NCBI GenBank assembly: GCA_900618425.1
Contig: UZAN01039481.1
Coordinates: 95,980 to 159,979 of the forward strand
DNA length: 64,000 nt
Direction of reading: 5' to 3'
DNA from: Echinostoma caproni
Lineage: Eukaryota > Platyhelminthes > Trematoda > Plagiorchiida > Echinostomatidae
Shown here: positions 12,001 to 23,605 of the stretch, in pieces
How the letters are laid out: every line of letters starts with the position of its first letter
Position numbering within the stretch: the first letter of the stretch is position 1
Made by a program: the position numbers and the translations under genes
The notes under the pieces: generated by a model
Databases searched by the model: none
The model's input: the letters and a program-made list of their open reading frames with translations, nothing else
Told to the model about the DNA's origin: nothing

Positions 12001-15000
12001 ATACATAAATGGGTATTATATGAGATAAGTTGCGTCTGATGTTGGGTGAAATCACATTCCACCCGGCGAATGAGGTTGAAAAAACGAAGCGTTGAAAGAA
12101 ACAAATGTGATGAAAATCACGATGTTGCCGAGTTTGGTCAATACCTGTATATATTATTTTCGGTTTTCCGCTGCCGACTAAATAGGCTATCTCAGAAAAA
12201 TCAAAACTCAAAATAGGGGTGATTCACAGTACTTGTTATGCATCTATCACTGAGAATTATCTGCCGATGCTCAAATGGGTTGTGTCTTCCTGCAGTCATA
12301 AGGTGACTTCAGTTACAAATCAGTCGGAATGAAACTCAACCAAGGTTACCGGAATGCACTATTCAATTATGGATGCATGCTATGCTAACCGGATTAACTT
12401 TATACATATCAATTTCGGCCTTGTTTTCCCACACATTTCTTCAGTCAGTATTTTTATTTTTCAGTTTATTGAGCTTGACGTTTACACAATTTCACGTTTT
12501 ACTATTATCTATTTCACTTTGTCATTAAGCGTGATATGTGATCACGAAACACATGCTATGAGCATTGAAAAAAGAGGCTGCTGTTACATCAATTACATCA
12601 GGATTGTGAGCTACAAGAACTGTCAAGAAAGCCTATGTTTAAATTAAGTGATGCAAAATCAACGGTGACTTAATAATGCTTATTATTCTCTAAAGGATGA
12701 ATGTCCCATAAAATGTTTGGATAAGTTGCGCTGAAATTGTCTCATGATGATTGCAACAAATTTACCACTTTTGTGTGTGGCATCATGAGCTCTTCCAACA
12801 GAATCATCAATTCAGACACAAAGCTCAATGTTGTTGTTCTTGGATTGAATGGAACATCTGGCCTTATTTTTGCATAATCGAACAGTCGTAGTGTTGTTTT
12901 TGGTTTGTTGATGTTTTAATTTTCGGGGAGGGGGCGGTTGATCCATTTGTATTCTATATTGTATTCCGTACTTGAGTACGTTCGATCATTTTTTAGTTTT
13001 ACACTAAAGCATTGATCTTTATTTTGTAACTGAATGACTGCGTGCATAATTTTTGTGTTCCGTAGAGACAATGATCTCTGATAATTTACCTGATGATATC
13101 AAAGTGACAAATCCGGTATCATCGATCAGCTGGGCTGTTTTGGAACACACGCAAAGTTCGCACACTGTGATTTCTATTTGCTGTTCTTTTAAAAAGCTAG
13201 GACGTGTTTGCTTCAGCCTGCATTCCGCGAAAAGCAATCAAGTTGATTTTGTCCACGTTGAAGTGGTTGTCTTTAAATTCTTCCAAAAGGTGTTTACTGG
13301 TTTGTTTGACGTTATTTGGAGGTGGTGTTTGAAATCAATGTTGACGCGTACGGTTTTATAAGGATTGACAACCTGCATTTTAGCCTCTTAAGGTGATAAT
13401 ATATATATTCTACCGCGCTTTGCACAACTATTTAAAGAAGTTCGTTTTTGAGTGAACCTGTCCCCGTAATGTCGCGCAGTGTTGCAATATAGTCTCTCGT
13501 TTTTCAGTACTCCGCATATATACATTATAGTCTTCATTCTCAAATGGTTTTATATGATGCATTCTATCGTTCAACTCCAACTTTCATGTTATGCTCTAGA
13601 GAAGGATAACATCGATAAAGCTCTCCTTTACACTACACTTCGAATTCCACTTTAAGAAATGGTGATATGAAACATCTACAGCAGAACTCTACCAAATGAC
13701 AGTCGATAGGACAAAGTTGATGTCGTCACGAAAGTGTTCCTGAGGGTCTCCTTCCAGTGTTATTTGCTTTGAAGCTTTTGTTCATATTTCAAAGCCTAAT
13801 TTTCTAGGAAGACTTTTATCATGTTGTTTTATAAAACCCACATATCGGTGCTAGTTTTCATGAATGTTATACGAAAGCCGTAATCAGGCGTGTTGAAATG
13901 TTGATGCTGCAAGTGTGAAATTGAATAAGCTGCAAAATTTGATATGACATTCGTGAGAATTATTAGAAAAACCTTTAGGCCAGTCAGTTATTTAGTGTTT
14001 GCCATAGTCTCGTGATTTTCAGTTGCAATTTTTCGAAGTCTATCTATGTTGTAGTAACTAAGAGATTTTCCTTTTGTTTTCCTCACGTTCATTGTTAAAC
14101 AATACGGGGTATAATTTGCATATATGGAGTTAATTACAAACCCAGTTACTCGTTACTTATGACTGATAACTTGTTTCATTGTTCTGAACTTTGCTTGGAC
14201 AAACGAGTTAAATGAAGTGTTGCTGGTACCTTATATAGAATAAATGTATACAGAGGTTTTGTGTAAGCATTGCTCATTTTATGCGTACTGCCACTAGTTT
14301 TGTGGCTATATATTCATCATCTTATTTGCAGTTCAGTTTTGTTTTCTCTACGTGTTCGCCGTTATAATGTTTGACGTCTTGTTCTATGCGCTCTGCGGTT
14401 TACCTGGAGATCGAACTTGTTATAAAATATCTCCAATCTGTTATTTTTTGCATTGTGTTTATCTGACAAAAATGACGTGAATAAATTATTATTAGTAGAT
14501 TTAGATGGGCTAAACCTTCAAGGAAATGATTTTATTGATCCAGTTTGTTTCTGTAGATGTATTTATGAAGCAGAGGTAGTGCGCAACTCACCGCCGGAAG
14601 TTCAATGTAATTGCGTGGAATCTGCAGACTTGTTCTAATAGAAAGGTGTTTGTCAATGCCATGCACTGACCACTTTGGCTATCCAGGCAGGCTTTCGTGA
14701 AGATGCTTCACATAAAGCCTGTCTAATGCTTAGCTCATCCACTGTTGTTGCTTGTGCCCAAGCTTGGCTGACAGTGATCAACACCTTAATGCACACACGG
14801 GTGTTTAAAATGCCTGTCAAAACAATATCAAATAAATGACGAAACATGAATCGTTTTTTATTAACTTTAGCTCAATCGTTGAATGAATAGAAGCCTGATA
14901 GTCTGCAATAACCACCGGCGTCAGTGACGCAGGTAAAAGTTATTACCTAACAAAGCAGCCGGAAGTCACCTATTCGAAACCGTACAAAGAAATTAATAGT

Positions 15001-15090
15001 TCTGAGGGACTTCTCTTGAGATAGTACAAACGGCTTCCAAATGCATGCATATGGAACAATTACGGGCTTCTGTGAAACCACTACACCACG

Positions 15091-16837
15091 TTGATGTGCG
15101 AAGATAAACTAAACAATCAAGAATCTCTAACTCAGAAGTTTATTTCAAACCCTAAGCTTTTGTACAAACAACTTAACTCAGCTCCAACAGTTAAACATGG
15201 AATATCAGTGCTCAGTTCTTCTGGAAGTGCCACAACCAATACATTGGAGGTCGCTGAAATGCTGGAGAACCAGTATGTTTACGTTTTGCTGCGTCAACTA
15301 ATAAAGGACTGTACCTCCCCCGCTGGATGCATCTTACTCCACATCCTTTACTAACCACCGTATCATTCTCTACCGGAAAGGTTAGAGCAAATGTATTGAC
15401 TTCGAACAAGAATTCATCACGAAGTTCACACAGTATTCACCACCAAACCCTTATCTGCGTGGCGAACCAAATACCAGAGTTACTAGCCTTCCTATTCCAG
15501 AGGACGTTTGATGACACTGCAATCTAACCGTCGTTGAAGCAGGGAATAATTCCACCCATTTACAAAGGCGGTTTGCGAAGTGACCCCACTAACTGCCGCC
15601 CTGTAACCCACCTTCTAGTGTTGCCCAAAGTCATGAAGTCCATAGTAGCAGATTCCCTGATGGAACACCCAGAGAAGCACAATGTGTTGTCACCAAATGA
15701 ATATGGATTTGCACAGAAATGATCCTGTGCTACCGATTTGCTGATCGCACCAGAAGAATGTACAAAAGCAGTTGATGAGGGTGACGCGGTAGACGTTGTC
15801 TATCTAGACTTCTCAAAAACGTTTGATCGGGTGAACCACAACATTCTACTGCGGAAACTCCGTAATCACGGTATTCCGGGCCTCATGCTTGATTAGATCG
15901 AAGCATTTCTCCGACATCTGACCGTACCAATTCGTATTTCTGATTCGCTTCCAGTCCTATGGACGTTACTTCGGGGGTTCCATAAGGATCTGTGCCTGGT
16001 CCATGACTTTTCCTAACAATCACAATAGACCTACCGAAGGCTGTGAGGACAGAAATCACTACTGTTTACAGATGACGCCAAAGTTTGGAATACAGTAACG
16101 CAACCAGTGGGCTTGATGGCACTACAGGAAACGCTGAACGCGTTCATGTGTGGTCTCTTCTGAACAATATTGAACTCAATGTGCCAAAGTTTAAGGTTAT
16201 ATCGCCACGACACAGGGGGATATTCTTGTATTTCCTCGGAAATAAACGAATGCAACACGCCTTAATTGAGAAGGACCTGGGCATCATCACTTAAAGAAAC
16301 GTAGGCTGCCTACTCAACTGCGCCAAGGTGTTGAACGCAGCTGAAAAGAATTTTGATTTTCTTAAGCTGTTGTTTGGCTGGTTTGAGTCAGCGCTCTTTC
16401 CCCGTCTAATATCAGTATACATTCGCTCACTCATGAAGTACACTATCCAGGCATGGAATCTATGGCTACAATGTGATTACAAAATGCTGGAGAGTCCACA
16501 GAGGATGGCCAACATTATGGTTAGGGCGTAGAATCGTTATTGATGCGCATTGCAATTGAAGTCACGGGGGTTATATTCCACTCACTACGGGCCCATCAGA
16601 GGAGATATGATTATGATATACCAAATAATGCAAAATTCAAGCCGTCCGTGTCGCCCGCTTCTGAATTTGTCACCCAACGTTCATCTTAGAGGACATCCAT
16701 TCAAACAAGTGATCTCAAAATTCCGTTTGGAACGCCGGCGTCAGTCATTCGCAGACAGTTTGTTCGATCTGGAACTCTCTCTCACCCTACGCCGTCCGTG
16801 CTCCAAGCATTGGATCTTTCAAACGGGGACTCGATGA
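15091..16837 (+). mobile_element. CR1-like LINE relic (RT region, truncated)
   Basis: Degenerate non-LTR retrotransposon ORF2, 5' truncated so that the endonuclease is missing. In order it shows the endonuclease-RT linker (ISNPKLLYKQLN, about 15135), the RT entry GIIPPIYKGGLRSDPTNCRP (about 15540), the palm motif YLDFSKTFDRVNH (15801-15839), a mutated catalytic box FTDD where FADD is usual (16065-16076), a segment like LNAAEKNFDFLKLLFG, and the C-terminal NLSPNVHLRGHPFK with a final arginine-rich stretch. It is broken by stops (for example after 15720, and TAG for Trp at about 15895) and several frameshifts. The motif order is that of CR1-clade LINEs, which are common in flukes. It is dead and lies in intron 2 of the CUB gene. 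Confidence 0.85.
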
Positions 16838-18513
16838 AACATAAGCACACCTAACATTCCAACATAAATGAAGCTGCATGCAGCAGTGGGAGAAGTACGT
16901 ATCATGTGACATTTTACACAAGGAATTATATGCATCGCTGTCTTTTAAACACAGCACAAACCTATGGGACAAGGAAAGCATGAACTTGTAAGTTATTCCC
17001 ATAATTCATCTGTGAAGATCTGAAAAACTGAGCTAATGCGATCCATACTGTCAGCTGCTAACCTTCGATCTCCTTATGATCTTCGCTAACATAAAGAAAA
17101 CTAAGAAAATATCAACTGCCATATGCACTTTTCTTCTGCGAGAAAACTTCTGCTAACGGACCATCTGGGTCGGACAAATCGTGCTCTTTTTCCAAACGAT
17201 TTCATTTTCACCGAAACCATTCCAAATTTTTCAAAATATTCAGTACCCTTTTATGATGTTTTTCATTGAGTTAAGGTCATTTTGTGGATTCACCTTAAGT
17301 GCATTGTTAGTTTTTATGTTAATTCGGGTTGCGAAAGACAGAAAATCCTTTATGACAACCACTTTACCCAGTTGCAGTCACATCCGACTACTTTTTATGA
17401 CTCTTTCTACGTGACTTATGTAGACCGGTATTTATTTCATGCTGTACATGCATGAACTTATACAAAAAATCCGGCACACGTTCAGTTTTTGTTTTAATTA
17501 GAGAAGAGTGGTTGAGAATTTGAAATGATATCGGAGAGGATCTCGTCAGAAGCAGAGTAGAGCATATGTGGTTATCACCCTTGTTGGATTTAATGACCAA
17601 TGACGGTAATCTACTTTCTAAAATATGATCCTGGATTATGCAGATGGAATACAAGCATTCCACCATGTCAAACACTGTGTCGCAGCTATTCCAAACCTCC
17701 AAGATTTCAAGTTTTACTTTAGTTTTACCCGTTTACAAATCAGCCTAAGTGGATGTTCTTAAAATGCTGTTGTACTACATAAATCCAGTGAAAAAATCGG
17801 ATATAATATAAAAAATGTGTATCACATGGCACACAGAAAATTTTATCATGTGTCTTTTCGGAGTTTTGGTATTCGCGTCTATTCCAAAAGCACCATCATT
17901 GTTTTCTAAAAAAGGGCATAACACGGTTCAACCTTCTAGAGCCATTACGACGTTTGATATGAATTTCCACTGTTGTTGCTAATTCGGACTCAAACTAGAG
18001 TTGTGCCTTTCATTCTTAAAGCTTAAATCAAATTATTTGCGGTAGGGTCTTTGGTGATAGTGTAACATTTCGCTCCATGAAACATCCCTTCGAAGATCAA
18101 AGTTTACACTGCAAACATTTTCTTAGTGTAAAACAATTGTCATGCATGCCATAGTGTAAACATATTTTAGGGAAATTTCTTTGAAATGAATAGTTGTGTG
18201 AACAATTTTTAAATGAATTTCGTTAAATACTCCTTGGTCCTTTGGTCCCTGCAGCAGAGAAAAAAATGTTGTATGTATGTATTGTATTCTAGATAATTGT
18301 CGGTCGGTGTGAGTTCGTTTAATTTAACTCTTAAGAATTTTCGTGCCAGACAGATAGAAGCATTTCTTGATCGTTTGTTGTAAGTTTTGAATCGAATACA
18401 GCCGTGTTCAGGATACTTTTTCTCCATCTGCTCTTCAGTTAATCCCCCAAAACTGATCTCTTCTCACTTCACTCAATACAATTCTAAATTTTGTGCGTAT
18501 GCATCGTTCACAG

Positions 18514-18773
18514 ATGTGTGGATTATGTGGATTTATTCACGACGATCGAGACCTCGGTATTCGAAGATCCACCACGATCAAATGGCCAGTCTCCAAGCAT
18601 GCGACAACCAGCCGACTATCGACTTTGTGGCCCGCTAGATAATCTTCCTCAAAAAGAATTTTACTCTGTCAGTTCCGTACTCATCCTGCTTTTGCATAGT
18701 ACATCCAGCCTGGATTCGGATCTGCAATTGCGGCACGGTGGATTTGTCGGCCAGTTCTCGTTCGAAGCAAAAG
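18514..18773 (+). CDS. CUB-domain protein, exon 3 (CUB1, second half)
   Basis: Follows acceptor ttcacag and starts with one base plus TGT, the third CUB cysteine, then VDYVDLFTT, matching the C.D...v.d strand of CUB. The fourth cysteine is in LCG (RLCGPLDNLP). It then reads SVLILLLHS and GFVGQFSFEAK, the closing strands of the domain. The usual SD calcium loop is replaced by a Ser- and Asp-rich insertion. The exon ends in phase 1 at donor gtttgt (18774), a weaker but acceptable site. An unusual insertion of about 25 residues between the D..DLF strand and LCG makes CUB1 longer than the usual 110 residues. Open frame continues into the intron to 19012. Confidence 0.75.
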
Positions 18774-19587
18774 GTTTGTCTCTCAATTTTACAGTCTACT
18801 GTTTTTGCGCAAAAATTGCATTTCCTCTAGTTTATTTGTCTGTTACTCACGCCAGGCAACCTCGCTTAGAGCTTTCCAACACAAAAACAGGGAATAAATG
18901 TGCAGGTTCGACAGTAAGTTTTACTGCGAGTATTTACTATCTAAACACAACATGTAGGAGGGAAATGAGTGAGAAATTTCCAGATTATAATTATAATTCT
19001 GGATTGGAGTGAGTTTCTGTCCGAGCATCTATTTTAATAAATGATATTCATCAACTATCAGAAAACCCAGTTGTCGCACTATTCCCACTTTGGTCTGTGA
19101 TTATATTTTATATGATGGGTCCCTCATTCCACTTAGTAAAATGTTAAGAGTCCAAGTTGAAACATGGAGGTCATCAAGGTTCTCTACTTAGCAAGTAGCA
19201 GTAATTTTCAATGTTGATGCCATTACTTGGCCAACATAGTCCATTATTTGCATAACAATCATCGAAATCCAACAGCTCTTTACCCTCAGCATAATTTGAC
19301 CAGAATCACCCGCACTTTTTCATTATTAAATGATACTCATTTTGCTTTTGTGAAGCAATAACAATCTCGTTTGGATAAACCGTTAAATGTGTTCGATTTA
19401 CGCTGCATTTCAGAACATTATATTGACCACACAGGGAGCTGTTTACTTTACTTACCTTCTAATTAATAGCTTGTTTTCCTTTAATTGCTGGCATATTTTC
19501 ACTATTGTTAGCATCGTCCATAGGCATGTTCTATCTCATACAGGACAAAAACAAACAGAAGTTTGGACATAGATGAGTGTTCGAATC

Positions 19588-19750
19588 CGATGGAAATGTT
19601 TGTGATAACCAACAAAGAGCACTGGGCAGGTGTTTCGTCCTGTTTGGGACGTGTCAGCAGTACGCATCATTTGCGGCCCTGTCAGGACTCGAACTGCGAT
19701 TCCTCGGGCCGGACCTTCAAACCCGTACCTTTGAGCTACACGGTCAACAG
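19588..19750 (-). mobile_element. tRNA-derived SINE with hammerhead segment
   Basis: Read on the minus strand. It begins with a tRNA-like head: an A-box match (tagctcaaaggtacg, plus-strand 19724-19738) and a near-perfect B box (gttcgagtcc, plus 19685-19694) about 30 bases later, the spacing of an internal Pol III promoter. A hammerhead-ribozyme-like fold follows (19663 to 19619), then a tail containing ggttatcacaaacatttcc. This layout, a Pol III tRNA-like promoter followed by a hammerhead, matches the Sm-alpha SINE-like repeats of schistosomes. Both boxes are intact in sequence, though the ribozyme core of this copy is mutated. The outer boundaries are estimates. Confidence 0.6.
19619..19663 (-). 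ncRNA. degenerate type I hammerhead ribozyme (left arm)
   Basis: On the minus strand the fold is: stem I GTACTG/CAGTGC (6 pairs, one wobble), core CTGACAC, stem II GTCC/GGAC around a CAAACA loop, GAAA, then a minimal stem III and GCC at the cleavage position. Compared with the consensus CUGAUGA...GAAA...NUH, the core has G8 changed to A and A9 to C, and the uridine of the cleavage triplet is C. It should therefore be inactive, although stems I and II are well preserved. Confidence 0.6.
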
Positions 19751-19786
19751 TTACCACCTTGTGCAAATGGCTCAATCAAAAATTTT

Positions 19787-19831
19787 GCACTGCTGACGAG
19801 TCCCAAATAGGATGAAAAATCTGTCTGGTGC
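19787..19831 (+). ncRNA. hammerhead ribozyme fold, core intact (right arm)
   Basis: Stem I is GCACTG (19787-19792) paired with TGGTGC (19826-19831), 6 pairs including two G-U. The core CTGACGA (19793-19799) keeps all invariant bases, since position 7 is variable. Stem II is GTCC/GGAT (19800-19803 with 19810-19813) closed by CAAATA, the same loop as the schistosome ribozyme. GAAA is at 19814-19817 and the cleavage triplet GTC at 19823-19825. The weak point is stem III, reduced to one A-U pair plus an A-G mismatch. Such minimal stem III hammerheads are known in metazoan SINEs. Activity is uncertain; the fold is clear. Confidence 0.65.
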
Positions 19832-20514
19832 TCTTTTATGGTTATCACAAACATTTCCATCGCATTTAAATGTACTTCCTCGTTGGGAATCAACGATCTC
19901 CCAAAGAGTGAAACCGACACCCAAGACCATCAAGAGTTCTTGTTCCTCTAAAAATCTAATGGGTTAATCCGAGCTTAATAAACTACATAGATGAATGTTA
20001 TGTTTGTTATTTTCCGTTTCTGCTTTGATCCCATTATGTCAAATTGACTTATTCCGCTTATGTTATCCCGTATTGTTGTTCACCATTTACCGCTCATTTT
20101 AGCACAGCAAATGTCAATAAAGTTTGAATTATTTGTTCGTTATCGTATCTTCTCTGCCACAGAAATCATTCTAGATAGAATAATATTGTTCGGGGATGTG
20201 TATGCTATTGTTAGTGATCAAGCAGCCAAGTAGTGATGACAGAATCTATCTAGTCTGTGTATGATGGAAAGTGACAGAAAGTGAGAACTGAAGAGAGCAC
20301 AGTTTTCAACTGACCAAGTTTTATTGCCATTTTACGACCTAAATCGTGTTGGCCGCTAGGATGATTTTCTCGTTGGCTACTAATGCTACTACTACAACTA
20401 CTGCTGCTGATGCCGTTGATTCTGTTTTTGAGCCGTATCAAAACAACGGCACCGATGTCTCATTTGATGTCGCGGTAAACTTCAATCTCACTTCACTCAA
20501 TCATCTCGGAATCT

Positions 20515-20600
20515 GTTTTTCTTCCTCCTCCCCATTCCACTCCACCATCACCACCTCCCCCAAACCCAATCCTTCCCCATCTCTACCCCTCAATCTTTTT
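20515..20600 (+). promoter_or_regulatory. long pyrimidine-rich tract upstream of exon 4
   Basis: About 85 bases made almost wholly of C and T with scattered A, starting about 145 bases before the exon 4 acceptor. It may act as an extended polypyrimidine tract or a binding site for pyrimidine-tract proteins; it is far richer in C than the surrounding intron. Function is inferred from position. Confidence 0.3.
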
Positions 20601-20659
20601 TGGTTCATATTTCTTTTTGGCCTCCAATGCATTTCTTATATCCAACTCATTCGGGTCAG

Positions 20660-20897
20660 ATCAATATCAATCAGACGGAAGGCTCAGTCCGGGCACGCTC
20701 TGTACATATCAATTTGATCACCGTACCGGTTCCACGTCCGGACAATTTTTCTCCCCTCGCTATCCAAGCAACTATCCAGCTGGAATTCGCTGTTACTACC
20801 GATTTCAAGCGGCAGACCAAGATCGCGTTGTTCTCACGTTTCGAACAATCGAGTTAAGTCCCACGTCGACTGGCAACTCACGAGACAGAATTGAAAG
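20660..20897 (+). CDS. CUB-domain protein, exon 4 (CUB2, first half)
   Basis: Acceptor gggtcag, phase 1; the split codon makes Asp. After a short linker, the first CUB cysteine is in TLCTYQF. Then come SGQFFSPRYPSNYPAGIRC (the CUB signature and second cysteine) and the strand RVVLTFRTIEL, whose Glu sits at the canonical calcium-ligand position. The exon ends in AG before donor gtgaaa (20898), phase 2, giving Arg directly before the third cysteine. A second possible acceptor 15 bases downstream (aatcag, ending 20674) keeps the same phase and frame and would remove five linker residues. The upstream choice has slightly better context. Confidence 0.8.
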
Positions 20898-21742
20898 GTG
20901 AAATAATGTATTATAAACAACTCCTTTTTTATAACTGCTATTTAGTATTCGTATGCAGTATCCGAAAAATAAAAATTTAGAGATTACATGCAGCTGCGAT
21001 TATTCACTTTTAATCCGGTTTTAATATAGATAACGTATAAAAAGGGAATAAGTGTGCCAATTACAGAAAAACATATACAGTTTGTTACCAAAGTTATTGG
21101 CAATATTACTTGTATGAACTTTCTCTAATATGCTAAATGTTTCACTCCCCGGTATTCAATAAATTACGGTTCTTGGCACGGATTTTCAACTCACCTTATT
21201 TCTCAGTGAATCTCAATAAGTCTCGCGTTAGTGTATATCGACCCGACTGTACCGCTACAATTACTCACTCGAACAAATGTAGAAATAATGCACGATTGTT
21301 ACGCATACGCGCAAAAAAAATAAACATACAACGATCACAACGATCCCACAATCCAAGCATCGCCTCTTTGCTGCGGGTAATAGTTTTGGTCCTGGGGTTT
21401 TAAACAAATTCGCTCTGAACATGCTCTGTATCTAACAGGAAATGCTTAGATTTCTATCGAGGCGCCATCGGTATGGTTGAGGCTATATTGCGTCCTATGA
21501 CTGTGGGTTAAACTATATTTCATTATGAATACCGCTACACCATGCACGTTGAACAAGACTGTATTGGAAGGACATGGGGACATGCACAATTACTTGTTTG
21601 TCAAATTCCATCCCGTGTGCGTGTTATGCATGTTTGCTGTCCTCATTTTGTGGCTTGGCTAGTTCCTCAGTGTGACATTATGTATGATATAACATATTCA
21701 TCCTTTAAAGTCATCTGCCTTTACTCTAACTTTTGTGGACAG
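20898..21742 (+). other. intron 4
   Basis: 0.85 kb, donor gtgaaa to acceptor tggacag. No feature seen inside. Confidence 0.65.
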
Positions 21743-22083
21743 GTGTTATGATCCCAGTTCTACCCGACACAAAAACGATATGCTGCTGGTGTATGAAACA
21801 GCTGAAAGCATCACACAACCTTTGGCTCGAATATGTGGCCGTGTGAAACACGTACAGATTGTTTCACATGGCCCACAGTTGCGTGTGGATTTCGTCAGTC
21901 AAGAGGACACGTTCCAAGGGAAAGGATTTCACGCCACCTATCAGTTTGTTCACCGCACTCAAGTTCAACCATCTCCGTATATGAACAGCTCGATGGGGAT
22001 GGCCAAACCCCGAGAACAAACTGGGATGACTTTGGTGGCTGATGCAGGATTTCGTCCACCAATGCAAAAATCTTTGCAACAAG
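21743..22083 (+). CDS. CUB-domain protein, exon 5 (CUB2 second half plus linker)
   Basis: Starts with one base plus TGT: CYDPSSTRHKNDMLLVYET, the C.yD..lvy strand with acidic residues at the calcium site. The fourth cysteine is in ICG. The domain closes with LRVDFVSQED and GFHATYQFVHR. A linker of about 42 residues follows, rich in Pro, Met and Gln and without cysteine, so CUB2 and CUB3 are not tightly packed. The exon ends in phase 1 at donor gtaatg (22084), after a Gln codon. The domain spans about residues 195-331 of the assembled protein. Confidence 0.8.
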
Positions 22084-22399
22084 GTAATGTATTCAACGGG
22101 TATACAGTAAACGCAAAAGGGAGACTCAGACTTCGTGAGGATTGTGAAATTCACATTTTATTCGTATTGTGTAGAGGAGTTTGTCGATTTATTCAGGTTC
22201 AATATTGGAACGTTGATAGTATTACCAATAAGAATAGCAATAGAAGTCACGTTTTATTTTGATATGTGTGTGTTCGCAATGCTATTTGTGTAGTTAGTTT
22301 ACGTTTCACAGTCTTTTGTCCTTCACTTACGTATTTGCTTAGATTGGAGTGCACTGAAGGAGAATACACGTCCAAGTAATAATTAAATAAATTGACTCA

Positions 22400-22450
22400 T
22401 TTTTTTGTGAAAGTATCAGTACAATTGAATGTGGCAACACAAGAGCCAAT
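22400..22450 (+). repeat. short dispersed repeat, copy 1
   Basis: The segment beginning tttttttgtgaaag.atcagta recurs at 34549-34600 with about 20 of the first 22 bases identical, followed by looser similarity. Likely the remnant of an interspersed repeat end. Confidence 0.3.
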
Positions 22451-23520
22451 CAGACAATAGGGACGAGTGAATTGAGAGAAGCCTGCTGGTAGAAACTTTC
22501 CTTATGTAAACNATGTAAACACATTTTAACGATCTCCACTCTGCACACTTGTTTTATCTCAATCACAATGCTAAATTTCCGGTTCCTGTACAACGAACCA
22601 CGCAACAGACGACTGGATGAAGATGCTTAAGAGTTTGCAGAGATAGTCTTCAAGTGCGTCTAGTGGAAGGGATTCACACTTTTCCTCTCTTTGCTTAGAC
22701 CAGAAAATGGTAGGCTCAAATCTCTAGAAACCGGTTGTGTATTTTGGCTTATTCTGTGAAAGCAACTTTTTGTAGAGGACAAGATTTGTTGTTCTCACCC
22801 CGGCGTATTTTGGAACAAACAAATTTAAGAGTAGCCTTGATCAAGAGGTATAATATGCAGAGGTACTTTTTTGTGCTGCCAAATTGTGTTTTACCCTGAA
22901 CAGACAGTAAAACATGCAATCTGCCCGTATTCCGGTAACAGTAGATGGTAATAATGTTTTATTCAAGATCATTGTCGTTGCAGGTTTTCTTTTGGTTACT
23001 GAACCAAGTTTTCAGTTCAGTATAATGATAAGTTGAATTAAGTTAAAGCTATCGCCATGGTGAAACGCATCATCATCATCATTCAACTAAATAGCTCGAA
23101 TGCTATGATAAACTGTGAACTCGAGCCAGTTTATCGTTTCCCGCTAACAAATCGCAATCATGTACGAAACTATACCGATTGATTTCAATTTCATAAATGT
23201 GAAGAATTATCTAGCTCAAATCAATGAAGTTCGAAACGCTACATGAGGCAAACGACATGCATTCTTTTTCATCTGTCTGCGGTCATACCGACGGAATCCG
23301 TGCACTTCCAACTGTCATAGAATGAATGAAATGGCTGTTGTGCGCTAGCGCGAATCCAACCGATTCGCGGAGGTTTCCTCCCATTTCATTCATGAGTGGG
23401 ATGTGTTGGTACTATCGGATCCGCATTGAGGTCAATATACTGAATTCAATGTCATTGTTGTGCGCTGATTGTTCGCAAATAGAGAATAATCTGTTGACAA
23501 ATTATTGAAAATCTGTTATC

Positions 23521-23605
23521 GTAGCTCGGGTTAACTGAATTCCATTTCATCTGTTCGCCGAGCTTGGCAATTCGTTTGCAAACTTTTCATCACCAGCCGA
23601 AGTGA
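23521..23605 (+). repeat. interspersed repeat, copy B
   Basis: Shares gtagctcggg and gccgagcttggcaat with copy A at 5971, and continues cgtttgcaaacttttcatcacc, which resembles copy C at 33781. It links the two other copies into one family. Confidence 0.5.

Larger units (their letters stand above)
4065..18513 (+). other. intron 2 (14.4 kb)
   Basis: Bounded by donor gtgagt and acceptor ttcacag. Apart from a short interspersed repeat at 5971 and a decayed LINE at 15.1-16.8 kb, I see no gene in it. Stretches 6.1-15.0 kb and 16.9-18.5 kb are AT-rich with short chance frames only. Position 5706 is an N. Confidence 0.65.
19588..19862. repeat. inverted repeat of SINE bodies, 73-base arms
   Basis: Arms 19588-19660 and 19790-19862 are reverse complements at 62 of 73 positions with no indels, by manual comparison. 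The 129-base spacer holds the tRNA-like head of the minus-strand SINE. The arms are hammerhead plus SINE tail in opposite orientations, so this is two SINE bodies, not a simple palindrome. Transcribed through the host gene, the arms could pair into a long hairpin. Confidence 0.75.
18774..20659 (+). other. intron 3
   Basis: Between donor gtttgt and acceptor gggtcag. It carries the inverted SINE/hammerhead pair at 19588-19862 and a long pyrimidine-rich stretch at 20515-20600; the rest shows nothing. Confidence 0.6.

Noticed and set aside
20346..20717. 123-residue Thr/Ser/Pro-rich protein
   Set aside because: It overlaps the pyrimidine tract and runs out of frame through exon 4; a composition artefact.
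23521..23605. Hammerhead core in the gccgagcttggcaat repeat (reverse strand has gatgaaaagtttgc)
   Set aside because: No CUGAUGA-type core at the right distance and no proper cleavage triplet in any copy here.
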